A stretch of DNA of 64,000 nucleotides from Caldifarciminota bacterium (GTDB lineage: Bacteria > Hydrothermota > UBA3072). Shown piece after piece: positions 52,232 through 59,011 of the stretch. The stretch is from the NCBI GenBank assembly GCA_016930175.1, contig JAFGHJ010000003.1, positions 124,001 through 188,000 of the forward strand. Reading direction: 5' to 3'. Position numbers and translations under genes: made by a program. The notes below the pieces were generated by a model, which made no database searches, was not told the origin of the DNA, and saw nothing but the letters and a program-made list of their open reading frames with translations. Each line of letters begins with the position of its first letter. The stretch's first letter is position 1.

Positions 52232-52927
52232 TTAAGGCTTTATGCCTCCATAAACGGCAAAATTGTAGTATTTCCAGATTATATCTGTTTTTTTAAATCC
52301 TATTTCTTTCAACCATTTGATCTGGTCTATTATTTTCGCGGGTCTGTCTTCGTCTTCGTATTTAGGGCACCAGATATTTTCAACTTCACTCTGAGATATT
52401 TTTCTCTGCATAAATTCTTTCCACTTATTCATGTATAAATTCTGTAAAGTTTCGCTTGAACCTAAAACGACATCTGCGTTGTAAAACACGCCATTTTTGT
52501 TAAGTGCATCAAAGATTTTTTTAAAAAACTTTTTCTTCTCCTGGTTGTCTCTTAAATGGTGAAGAGCAAGAGAGGTTACCACAATGTCGTATTTTCTGTT
52601 AAAATTAAATTTATGAAAATCTGCTACAATATATTCAATATTTTTATATCTTGCGAGTTTTACTTTTGCCGTTTCAATCATGTTAGCTGCCAGGTCTACG
52701 CATGTTAAAATTGAATCAGGGTAACGTTCGAGAATCATTTTTGCAATCGTTCCGGTTCCGCATCCGAGATCCGCCACTCTTATTTTTTGTGTTTTTGGAT
52801 ACGGCAGAGCAAGAATTAAAGCTTCCAGCATTTCTTTATAAAAAGGAATAATTTTGAGTATTATATCATCGAATTCTTTTGCTTCTTCTTCGAAGTGTTT
52901 TTTTATTTTGTTCAACTTACCCCCCAT
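52232..52927 (-). CDS. class I SAM-dependent methyltransferase
   Basis: 231-residue Rossmann methyltransferase with motif I VADLGCGTGTIAKMI, the acidic end of strand 2 CVDLAANMIE, VADFHKF and VVTSLALHHL. The overall pattern resembles CmoA/UbiE-like methyltransferases; substrate unknown. It is first in the operon with the repair-type pair and has a leaderless-type promoter: TATAAT ends eight bases before the ATG and no Shine-Dalgarno lies between. Confidence 0.87.
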   Translation of the reverse strand: MGGKLNKIKKHFEEEAKEFDDIILKIIPFYKEMLEALILALPYPKTQKIRVADLGCGTGTIAKMILERYPDSILTCVDLAANMIETAKVKLARYKNIEYIVADFHKFNFNRKYDIVVTSLALHHLRDNQEKKKFFKKIFDALNKNGVFYNADVVLGSSETLQNLYMNKWKEFMQRKISQSEVENIWCPKYEDEDRPAKIIDQIKWLKEIGFKKTDIIWKYYNFAVYGGIKP

Positions 52928-52935
52928 GTACTTAA

Positions 52936-52964
52936 ATTATACTGACATTTTATGTTTGAATCAA
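52936..52964 (-). promoter_or_regulatory. leaderless-type promoter of the methyltransferase operon
   Basis: Minus-strand TTGATT (52964-52959), 17-base spacer, perfect TATAAT (52941-52936), ATG at 52927. The expected transcription start is within about two bases of the ATG. Confidence 0.65.
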
Positions 52965-52990
52965 GGGGGAATTTTGATTTAAAATTAAAA

Positions 52991-53020
52991 AAAACCGCAT
53001 GAATTGCATCATGCGGTTTT
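52991..53020 (-). terminator. rho-independent terminator after the outer-membrane-like gene
   Basis: A 12-base-pair stem (AAAACCGCATGA with TCATGCGGTTTT, loop ATTGCA) flanked by A-rich and T-rich tracts on both sides, so it can work in either direction. On the minus strand it follows the stop at 53074 by 54 bases. Confidence 0.85.
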
Positions 53021-53073
53021 TAGATTAAAACAGAATTAATATATAAATCTTAATTCATTGTTGGTTTTTTTTC

Positions 53074-53541
53074 TTAGAAAATTCCGAATTTGAAACCGCC
53101 AGAAAGCCTGAGTGTGACATCTGTATCAACATCACCGGTTAAAATAAGAAGGCTGGGTTCAAGAAAGAGTTTATTCCCTTTTCCCAGAGATGCCTCATAA
53201 CCAGCTCCTCCCCCAAGTGTAACTATGGTGGTTACATCGCCCGCCTGCAGTCCAAAAATAAGATTCAGATATGAAATGATATCCGCAATGTTAGTATAAT
53301 AAAGAAGTTCCAAATTGCCTGGATGGTTGAGACTGAAAACCGTATAATCTCCAAAAATCAGTTCAGCAAGGTTAACCCTTATGCCAATTTTCTTTGTAGG
53401 ATTAGCTATAATGTCGGCTCCAATCCCAACATTTACGCTACTAATATAAAGACTTGCTCTTGGGGCGAGTTCAAGCTTCGGTCTTGCACTAAGGGGTAAA
53501 ACAACTAATAAGACTGCTAACAATAAAAATACTTTTTTCAT
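53074..53541 (-). CDS. small exported beta-barrel-like protein
   Basis: 155 residues from the ATG at 53541, chosen because the AAAGGAGG site precedes it; a start seven codons earlier would place that site inside the gene. A signal peptide (1-18, KKVFLLLAVLLVVLPLSA) is followed by alternating hydrophobic beta strands with Gly-rich turns (VTLGGGAGYEASLGKGNK) and a C-terminal Phe (GGFKFGIF), the features of a small outer-membrane barrel. No family is recognised. It has the best promoter in the window and a strong terminator, so high, single-gene expression is likely. Confidence 0.75.
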   Translation of the reverse strand: MKKVFLLLAVLLVVLPLSARPKLELAPRASLYISSVNVGIGADIIANPTKKIGIRVNLAELIFGDYTVFSLNHPGNLELLYYTNIADIISYLNLIFGLQAGDVTTIVTLGGGAGYEASLGKGNKLFLEPSLLILTGDVDTDVTLRLSGGFKFGIF

Positions 53542-53573
53542 TTGTTTCCTCCTTTTTTTCAAATGTTTCAGGT

Positions 53574-53602
53574 ATTATATGGATAACGGGAATAAATGTC
53601 AA
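53574..53602 (-). promoter_or_regulatory. full-consensus promoter of the barrel-like gene
   Basis: Minus-strand TTGACA (53602-53597), 17-base spacer, TATAAT (53579-53574): both hexamers perfect. The 5' leader is about 25 bases and contains AAAGGAGG. Confidence 0.85.
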
Positions 53603-53639
53603 GTATTAAATTAACACCATGTCATTTGTTTTTTGAACT

Positions 53640-53816
53640 AAGCTCTTTGCTTTTAGCTTAAAAAGGCACTGCGTCCACTGTGGTTAATATTTTAGTTAGG
53701 AGGTTGGGAAGTTAGAGGGTTAAAACAACAAAAAATCTCCGTATCCTCTGTGGTTCAAAACAAAATCTGAATCGGGGTGGGGTGTGACTTAGTGTCTTTG
53801 TGTCTTGGTGGCTAAT
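53640..53816. repeat. intergenic mosaic of dispersed modules (after the zinc-ribbon gene)
   Basis: GGCACTGCGTCCACTGTGG, a TTAGTTAGGAGGTTGGGAAG-type word, TCTCCGTATCCTCTGTGG, and at 53786-53816 the reverse complement of TTAGCCACCAAGACACAAAG followed by ACACTAAG. This last word starts right after the stop of the gene at 53819 in sense, like the copy at 27479. No gene is seen. Confidence 0.65.
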
Positions 53817-53818
53817 TT

Positions 53819-54538
53819 TCAGTTTTTTTCGAGTTTTGCCTTTATCTTTTCCCAGTCCTTCAATGCATTTTTAAAAATTTTATGTCCTTTTAAACCGTCC
53901 ACAAGCATCGCCCCTTCTTCGTAAAAGGGAATAGCTGCAATTCTGGCTTTTTCATAATAGAAAATAATATCCGCACCTTGAAGTCCCATTAATCCCTTAT
54001 CTGTGTGATATTGGATGGAAAGAAACATAACTTTTGCAAGTTCGACTGCGTCTTCCAGGGAGTATTCAGCTCCGACCATATCCTTGGGAGAATCGCTTTC
54101 AAGCTTTGGCGGCTTTACCGTAAATAAATATCCCGGCTGGTCCATTAATTGATAGCGGTTTGTAACGCCGAATGCAGGAACAAAAAACAACATCTTATCT
54201 ATAGGCTTTTCTTTTTTGAGAAGACCTGCAAGAAAACTCGTGAAACGGTCATTGCTTAAAATTTCCGGAGGAATTTGATTTATATCTATGTTAGGCTTCT
54301 TACTGATAGATATTTTGCTTAAAATCTGCCACATCGGTAGATAATATAATTTATTATTCGCAAATTCTTCTTTTGGCTTTACAAAAATGATATCCACTTT
54401 TTTAAATTTGTCCCGGGTAACCTCAAATCCCGAACCGCAGTTCGAGCAGAAATGGACAATGTCATCTTCTCCGCTTTCTATGTCGATTCCACAATCCGGA
54501 CAACGTAAAGGTATAAGTTTAATATCAGTCGTCGCCAT
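53819..54538 (-). CDS. zinc-ribbon protein of the SPFH cluster (no membrane helix)
   Basis: 239 residues from the ATG at 54538 (start of MATTDIK; an upstream frame extension would lie inside the previous gene). Zinc ribbon: Cys13, Cys16 (RCPDC) and Cys31, Cys34 (FCSNC). It then has two segments shared in pattern with its two upstream neighbours: KLYYLPMWQI, and RIAAIPFYEEGAMLVDGLKG. No membrane helix, unlike its neighbours. Family unknown to me; likely a cytoplasmic partner of the SPFH protein. It overlaps the preceding gene by 14 bases and ends the operon. Confidence 0.72.
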   Translation of the reverse strand: MATTDIKLIPLRCPDCGIDIESGEDDIVHFCSNCGSGFEVTRDKFKKVDIIFVKPKEEFANNKLYYLPMWQILSKISISKKPNIDINQIPPEILSNDRFTSFLAGLLKKEKPIDKMLFFVPAFGVTNRYQLMDQPGYLFTVKPPKLESDSPKDMVGAEYSLEDAVELAKVMFLSIQYHTDKGLMGLQGADIIFYYEKARIAAIPFYEEGAMLVDGLKGHKIFKNALKDWEKIKAKLEKN

Positions 54539-55463
54539 ATTGTAACCACCAGACGAAAAACCCGGTAAACAAAGCAAAGACAAAAGCAACTACGCCGTCT
54601 ACTAAAAAAGATATTAAAGAGACAATAATTCCGGATAAGCCAATGATACCGTATAATGCATTCAGTCCCAGGAAAACCTTTTTACTCTCGGCTTTTTTCT
54701 TTTTAGTTTTGTCTTTTACCAGGGCTTTCCCATCTACGGCATCAAAGGAATATGTGTAAAATTCCTGGCCGGATTTGACTCTCGCAAAATATATGGGGTT
54801 AAAATAAATGATTGCTTTTTTCTTTATTGCGCGCAGATAATATTCGAATTCATTAAAATCTCTATAATCTCTTATGATTTCGTCGATGAGCATATCCGAA
54901 GCTTTTTCCATATATTCTTTTATCGGTAAGGGCAAGTCAAAAACGTTTCCGTATTTATGAAGAGCTTCATCGTCGTAGACCTCGAATTTCTTCCCTTCCG
55001 TGCTCACTCTGTGTATCCCGTAACGGTAAAATTCGGAAGGGTCTAATTTGACTTCTAAAATACGCCTTACTCTCTTTTTGATTCTCTTTTCGCCAACCAT
55101 ACGGGGTGTACTCATTGTATCTATATTCATACCGGAGTCGGTATAAGTAGGTTCCTGCACAATAACACCTTTTTTATAACCTCCCAGCCAACCTATTATC
55201 TCTGAAGAAACCTTTATAAATGGGACATAAATAAGAGAAACATCAATGATATCTACGTTCATCCCGAATCTTTCCCTTAAAATGTTTTTAGGCTTGTCTA
55301 TTTTAGGTTTTGCGAAAACTCTCGGAGCTCCGATTTTATTTGTTATCAAAAGACTGCTATTACAGAACTTGCATTTTGTGGTTGTGTATCCTTCTGTTAC
55401 ATCGATTTCGGAACCGCAATTCGGACACGAAAAAGCGATGACAGCAAGCGTACTTTTAGCCAT
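54525..55463 (-). CDS. zinc-ribbon membrane protein of the SPFH cluster
   Basis: 312 residues: zinc ribbon Cys13, Cys16 (SCPNC) and Cys31, Cys34 (KCKFC); a central part with SLIYVPFIKVSSEIIGWLGG; IIYFNPIYFARV and SFDAVDGKALV; then a basic linker and two C-terminal membrane helices (~265-305). The N-terminal ribbon would face the cytoplasm. No annotated family is recognised, but the ribbon-plus-PF-plus-DG layout is shared with the genes on both sides. It overlaps both neighbours by 8 and 14 bases. Confidence 0.72.
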   Translation of the reverse strand: MAKSTLAVIAFSCPNCGSEIDVTEGYTTTKCKFCNSSLLITNKIGAPRVFAKPKIDKPKNILRERFGMNVDIIDVSLIYVPFIKVSSEIIGWLGGYKKGVIVQEPTYTDSGMNIDTMSTPRMVGEKRIKKRVRRILEVKLDPSEFYRYGIHRVSTEGKKFEVYDDEALHKYGNVFDLPLPIKEYMEKASDMLIDEIIRDYRDFNEFEYYLRAIKKKAIIYFNPIYFARVKSGQEFYTYSFDAVDGKALVKDKTKKKKAESKKVFLGLNALYGIIGLSGIIVSLISFLVDGVVAFVFALFTGFFVWWLQYGDD

Positions 55464-56118
55464 GGTGTTTTCCTTTATCGTAGTACCATAAAAGAGATGT
55501 AATAATAGCTACAGAAATCAGTCTAAACGGTAAACTGGGAAAAAATAAGGCTACAAGGACAATAATAGTAAAGGAAAGCAGGGCAAAAGTATGGTGATTT
55601 TTTCCACTTGTTTTTCCCCCTTCAATTCTATTAGAAAGGATATTTCCCCTTGCACCATCTACAAAATAAACCGCATTATCGTCTTTTGACGTGAAGAAAG
55701 GCAAATAAATGAGTCCGATAGATTCAATCTCTTCGCCTTCTTCTGTTTGTTGAAGTGCTTCTTCGACCGATAGATCCGGCTCGGGAACTTCAATTTCAAG
55801 AGTTATTCTATCTCCCTGAGGGATATAACTATTGATTCCTATTAAGTCGGTCTTTTTCCCGGGTAAGAAGATTGTCTGCTCGCGCATTTTTATTCGATAA
55901 AAGGGAAAATACTCAAGTTTCACCTTTAGTTTTTTACCTGATATATTATGAAGCAAACTTTCGGCTACGCGAGCATCGAGGGTGGGCTTTATAGATTCTT
56001 TTGTAAGTACTTTATCTTTTTCGTAATATAAATGGGTACTACAATACGGGCATTTTACAACTTTATGTTCTATCCCCGTTTTTATTACTGCATCACATTG
56101 AGGGCATCTGATTTCCAT
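55456..56118 (-). CDS. zinc-ribbon membrane protein of the SPFH cluster
   Basis: 220 residues: zinc ribbon Cys5, Cys8 (RCPQC) and Cys23, Cys26 (KCPYC); KLEYFPFYRIKMREQTIF; SIGLIYLPFF followed by VYFVDGARGNIL; and two membrane helices at the C-terminus (~178-212). The order of elements equals that of the two downstream genes, so these are probably diverged paralogues. The role resembles B. subtilis YdjG, a zinc-ribbon membrane partner of an SPFH protein, though homology to YdjG is inferred only from layout. Confidence 0.72.
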   Translation of the reverse strand: MEIRCPQCDAVIKTGIEHKVVKCPYCSTHLYYEKDKVLTKESIKPTLDARVAESLLHNISGKKLKVKLEYFPFYRIKMREQTIFLPGKKTDLIGINSYIPQGDRITLEIEVPEPDLSVEEALQQTEEGEEIESIGLIYLPFFTSKDDNAVYFVDGARGNILSNRIEGGKTSGKNHHTFALLSFTIIVLVALFFPSLPFRLISVAIITSLLWYYDKGKHHG

Positions 56119-56132
56119 TCAAATCAGATATT

Positions 56133-57167
56133 TTACTGTTTTTCGCCGCACTCAGGGCAGAATTGTGCCCCTTTTGGTATTTCTTTACCGCACTTTTTGC
56201 AGAATGCTTTTTCTCCCAACTTTGTTCCGCAATTAGGACAGAATTTTGAATTTAAAGGTAACGGCTTACCGCATTCAGGGCAGGACTCTCCCGAAAGGTT
56301 TGCTTCCCCTCCTTTTCCTTCTCCGGTGGCTTTCTGCATCATACCGGGTATCATAGCTCCCATACCGATACCGGCTCCAACACCAACACCCGTTCCTGCT
56401 GCACCGCCTTCAGCCGAGGCGGCATCCCTGAGAGCTTTCGCTGCCTGGAACTGTGTAAATTGGTTTAAGTCTCCGACGACACCCATACCGGAACGCTCGT
56501 CTATCATTTTTTGAACTTCCGGAGGAGGTGTTATCGACCTTATGTAGAAATCTCTCAAGTCAAGCCCATACTTATCGAAATCTTCATAAATTCTGGATTT
56601 GGCACCTGCGGAAAGTTCGTCATAATCCTTTGCGAGATCAAAAATGGTAGAGTAATTCTCTCCCAAGAAGTCGGTCAGTCTTGAAATTACAACATTCTTA
56701 AAGAACTCCTCTACTTCATTTCTGTCTTTTATATTCTCGGTACCTACAATTTTATTTATAAAAAGACGCGGGTCGGAAACCTTATATGAATAGATACCGT
56801 TCGCTCTTATTCTTATCATTTTGAGTTCTTTGTCTCTAAACGGAATAGGTTCCTGAGTTCCCCATTTTGCATTTGTGAAGACTTTATTGTTTACAAAGTA
56901 AACTTCAGTACGAAAAGGACTTTTACCTTCGAAAGCGGCGCCTATCAATTTCTTTAAAAGAGGAAGGTTTGCCGTAGTCAGAGTGTGTCTTCCCGGGCTA
57001 AAAGTATCAAGAGCTCTTCCGTCACGGAAGAAAACAGCTGATTGATTTTCTCGGACGATTAGTTGGCTGCCGATAGAAGTTTCCGCAGAACCTTTTTCGG
57101 GTACTCGGTGTACGATTTCCCTTCCTTCATCGTCTAAAAATTCTATAACTTCGAGAAATAATCCCAT
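56133..57167 (-). CDS. SPFH-domain protein with C-terminal double zinc ribbon (YdjI-like)
   Basis: 344 residues. The SPFH/virion-core-type domain covers ~1-240 (GSQLIVRENQSAVFFRDGRA, FSPGRHTL, WGTQEPIPFRDKEL, DLRDFYIRSITPPPEVQ). A Gly/Ala/Met-rich linker (~255-285) follows, then two zinc ribbons (CPECGKPLPLNSKFCPNCG and CKKCGKEIPKGAQFCPECG). This matches the YdjI family, which in B. subtilis works with the PspA homologue YdjF and YdjG/YdjH in membrane stress. No PspA is in the window. It is encoded between a helical protein and three zinc-ribbon proteins. Confidence 0.88.
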   Translation of the reverse strand: MGLFLEVIEFLDDEGREIVHRVPEKGSAETSIGSQLIVRENQSAVFFRDGRALDTFSPGRHTLTTANLPLLKKLIGAAFEGKSPFRTEVYFVNNKVFTNAKWGTQEPIPFRDKELKMIRIRANGIYSYKVSDPRLFINKIVGTENIKDRNEVEEFFKNVVISRLTDFLGENYSTIFDLAKDYDELSAGAKSRIYEDFDKYGLDLRDFYIRSITPPPEVQKMIDERSGMGVVGDLNQFTQFQAAKALRDAASAEGGAAGTGVGVGAGIGMGAMIPGMMQKATGEGKGGEANLSGESCPECGKPLPLNSKFCPNCGTKLGEKAFCKKCGKEIPKGAQFCPECGEKQ

Positions 57168-57168
57168 T

Positions 57169-57642
57169 TTAATCCCCCTCTAAGATTTTTGAGCGTTTTG
57201 CTAGTAAATTAAATCCAGCCTCTATATTTCCAGAAATTTCCGCAAGCTCGGTATCTACGGTAGAATTATCCGTAAAATTCTTGACCCACTCCATTAAACT
57301 TAAATCAGCCTCATAAATAGAGCGAAGAGTATCTAAAGAGATTTCTTTCTGGTCGAAAAAACCGCTATAACCGTAATTCGCATATAAGATTGAATCGCTT
57401 AATTTTTCCAAATTTTTATCAATCCTTGCTATTTCGTCGAGAGGACTGAGATCGCCGGATTTTGTAACCAATCGTCCTTTCTCGTTTAGGACATCTTTAA
57501 TAGCTTTAAGTTTTTTCGCAATTTTTTCCCGGATTAGCTGGTCGTTTTCTCTTCGTTCTTCTTTCTTATAATAACCCTTGAATCCCGGAATGCTTTTAGC
57601 TATCCTATCTATCCATTTCTTAAAAGCCTTTTCCTCGCTAAT
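57169..57642 (-). CDS. helical protein of the SPFH cluster, apparent ATT start
   Basis: The reading frame is open with clearly protein-like sequence (KKWIDRIAKSIPGFKGYYKK, ERRENDQLIREKIAKKL, then a long helical C-terminus) from just after the DUF4870 stop at 57661 down to 57169, but the first ATG/GTG/TTG codon is a TTG at 57471, in the middle of the conserved part. A GTGAGG ribosome site is five bases before an ATT codon at 57642, which I take as the start (157 residues). Alternatives are readthrough of the DUF4870 TAA, which is in the same frame, or a sequence error. I recall similar helical proteins beside SPFH genes elsewhere, from memory only. Confidence 0.6.
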   Translation of the reverse strand: MSEEKAFKKWIDRIAKSIPGFKGYYKKEERRENDQLIREKIAKKLKAIKDVLNEKGRLVTKSGDLSPLDEIARIDKNLEKLSDSILYANYGYSGFFDQKEISLDTLRSIYEADLSLMEWVKNFTDNSTVDTELAEISGNIEAGFNLLAKRSKILEGD

Positions 57643-57660
57643 AATAACCTCACTCTTGAT

Positions 57661-58002
57661 TTAAATTTTAAATTTTTCCGACAACTGGTATATACCGAGA
57701 GGAGCCTTCCAGTAGTTGCCGGAGAGGGATTGAACAATGCCTATAATCGATATGACAGCTATAGCTAAGAACGCTAAAGAGTCGAGTACACTTATAAAAG
57801 GGCTTATAATTGAAACAGCTATCCATAACCCTAACAATACTATACCCTGCTTGGCGTGGTGTTTGCAGAAAGTGTTTTCAGGCTTCACCAGTAATGGTAT
57901 TAAAAGCAATAATCCCAGATAAGACAACCATGCTATACTTTTTCCGTCATCTATGTCCTTTTTGCTTGCTTTTATTTTAGTTTTTTTATCTTCATCACTC
58001 AT
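57661..58002 (-). CDS. DUF4870-family membrane protein
   Basis: 113 residues: charged N-terminus, then three membrane helices with the family blocks SIAWLSYLGLLLLIPLL and FCKHHAKQGIVLLGLW. DUF4870 proteins are small membrane proteins of unknown function. A GGGAGG site precedes the ATG. It is the first gene of the SPFH cluster and its stop codon is in frame with the next gene. A promoter lies 20-50 bases upstream. Confidence 0.85.
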   Translation of the reverse strand: MSDEDKKTKIKASKKDIDDGKSIAWLSYLGLLLLIPLLVKPENTFCKHHAKQGIVLLGLWIAVSIISPFISVLDSLAFLAIAVISIIGIVQSLSGNYWKAPLGIYQLSEKFKI

Positions 58003-58022
58003 TTTTTCCTCCCTTTTTTATT

Positions 58023-58052
58023 GTTATAATCAATTTTTACTGTTTTATTCAA
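58023..58052 (-). promoter_or_regulatory. promoter of the DUF4870-SPFH-zinc-ribbon operon
   Basis: Minus-strand TTGAAT (58052-58047), 18-base spacer, TATAAC (58028-58023), ahead of the GGGAGG site and ATG at 58002. It separates this operon from the DUF4388 gene upstream. Confidence 0.5.
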
Positions 58053-58072
58053 CCCCAAACCAATAAGAAAAT

Positions 58073-59011
58073 CTATTTCCCGTCTTCCGAGAATAAAGGC
58101 AATATAGTTTCCACCCGGGAAGGGTCATCAAGCAAGTTTTTTATATTTCTTATATTTTCTCCCACATGATTTAGCCTGAACTTGAAAAGAAATATAATAT
58201 GTATTATAATAAAACCGTAAAGAAGAATTTGTTTTAAATTCATAGGAAATGCCATACGCGGTTTTTTAGCAAAAGTCTTTTTGCGCGTCTTAATTTTTCC
58301 TGTACCTTTCCCTTTTTCTAGAAGCCCGATTTCGGTAAGCTTATAAACCGAATTGTAAGTCCTGAATTTTCCGATTCCCGATATTCCTACCAATTCATGT
58401 AAAGTAATATCCTCTGTAATTTTTTCTAATATAGTTTTTTCATCTTCTCCTATTTCCACATTAATTTCTGGCTTTTCGAGCTTCCGCAGGGTAATGTTTT
58501 CATCAGGTAAAGCTTTTTCTATCAAGGGCCATTCGTCTATTCTTCTTATACCCTCCATAACAAGAGTATTAGGTTCTATCTCGACAGAAAATGCAGAATG
58601 TTGATATAGTTTCTTCCCTGCTTCAAAGGAATATCTGCCTTCGTTCCATGTCAAGACTTCACAGGTTGTTTCCTGGATTTTGAAAGCTATTATCTCTTCT
58701 ATGTTCTTTTTAGATAAAAAGTCTCCCTTCTCGACGATTTCCAGGAAAGAAAGCCCTGCTTCTTTGGCTCTTTCCATATACTTATTGAAGGTATCGGGAG
58801 GAATCAGTCCTGTTCTCTGGACATATTCGCTTATAGAATGGAAAAGTTTTTCTCCCTTGTGAAGAGCATCTGTGATTTTTCCCCTTTTGAATCCAAAATC
58901 CACTTCCTCCCTGCCCGATTTAAGTTTGAGTACTCCATCTGCTTCATGCAGGGATAAAAACTGTAATATTTCAGGAACAGAGAATTCCTGTATACTACCT
59001 TCCATTTCCAT
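58073..59011 (-). CDS. DUF4388 (PATAN) protein with C-terminal membrane helix
   Basis: 312 residues: N-terminal DUF4388 domain (EGSIQEFSVPEILQFLSLHE, VDFGFKRGKITDALHKGEKL), a helical middle, a winged-helix-like segment (TLHELVGISGIGKFRTYNSV), then one membrane helix (~265-283) and a short outside tail. A signalling or adaptor function is likely, matching the DUF4388 response regulator at 19868-20674. It is last in the operon with the TPR protein and lipoprotein, overlapping the TPR gene by 17 bases. Confidence 0.8.
   Translation of the reverse strand: MEMEGSIQEFSVPEILQFLSLHEADGVLKLKSGREEVDFGFKRGKITDALHKGEKLFHSISEYVQRTGLIPPDTFNKYMERAKEAGLSFLEIVEKGDFLSKKNIEEIIAFKIQETTCEVLTWNEGRYSFEAGKKLYQHSAFSVEIEPNTLVMEGIRRIDEWPLIEKALPDENITLRKLEKPEINVEIGEDEKTILEKITEDITLHELVGISGIGKFRTYNSVYKLTEIGLLEKGKGTGKIKTRKKTFAKKPRMAFPMNLKQILLYGFIIIHIIFLFKFRLNHVGENIRNIKNLLDDPSRVETILPLFSEDGK

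Noticed and set aside
53542-53562. Start seven codons upstream for the barrel-like gene
   Set aside because: The extra codons consist of the AAAGGAGG ribosome site of the downstream ATG.
54539-54589. Longer start for the last zinc-ribbon gene
   Set aside because: The extra 17 residues overlap the previous gene's membrane helix region and do not continue the ribbon-family N-terminus seen in the paralogues.
57169-57471. Gene beginning at the TTG at 57471 (100 residues)
   Set aside because: The same frame continues upstream with protein-like helical sequence and no stop up to 57660, and no ribosome site precedes this TTG, so the start is placed at the ATT at 57642.
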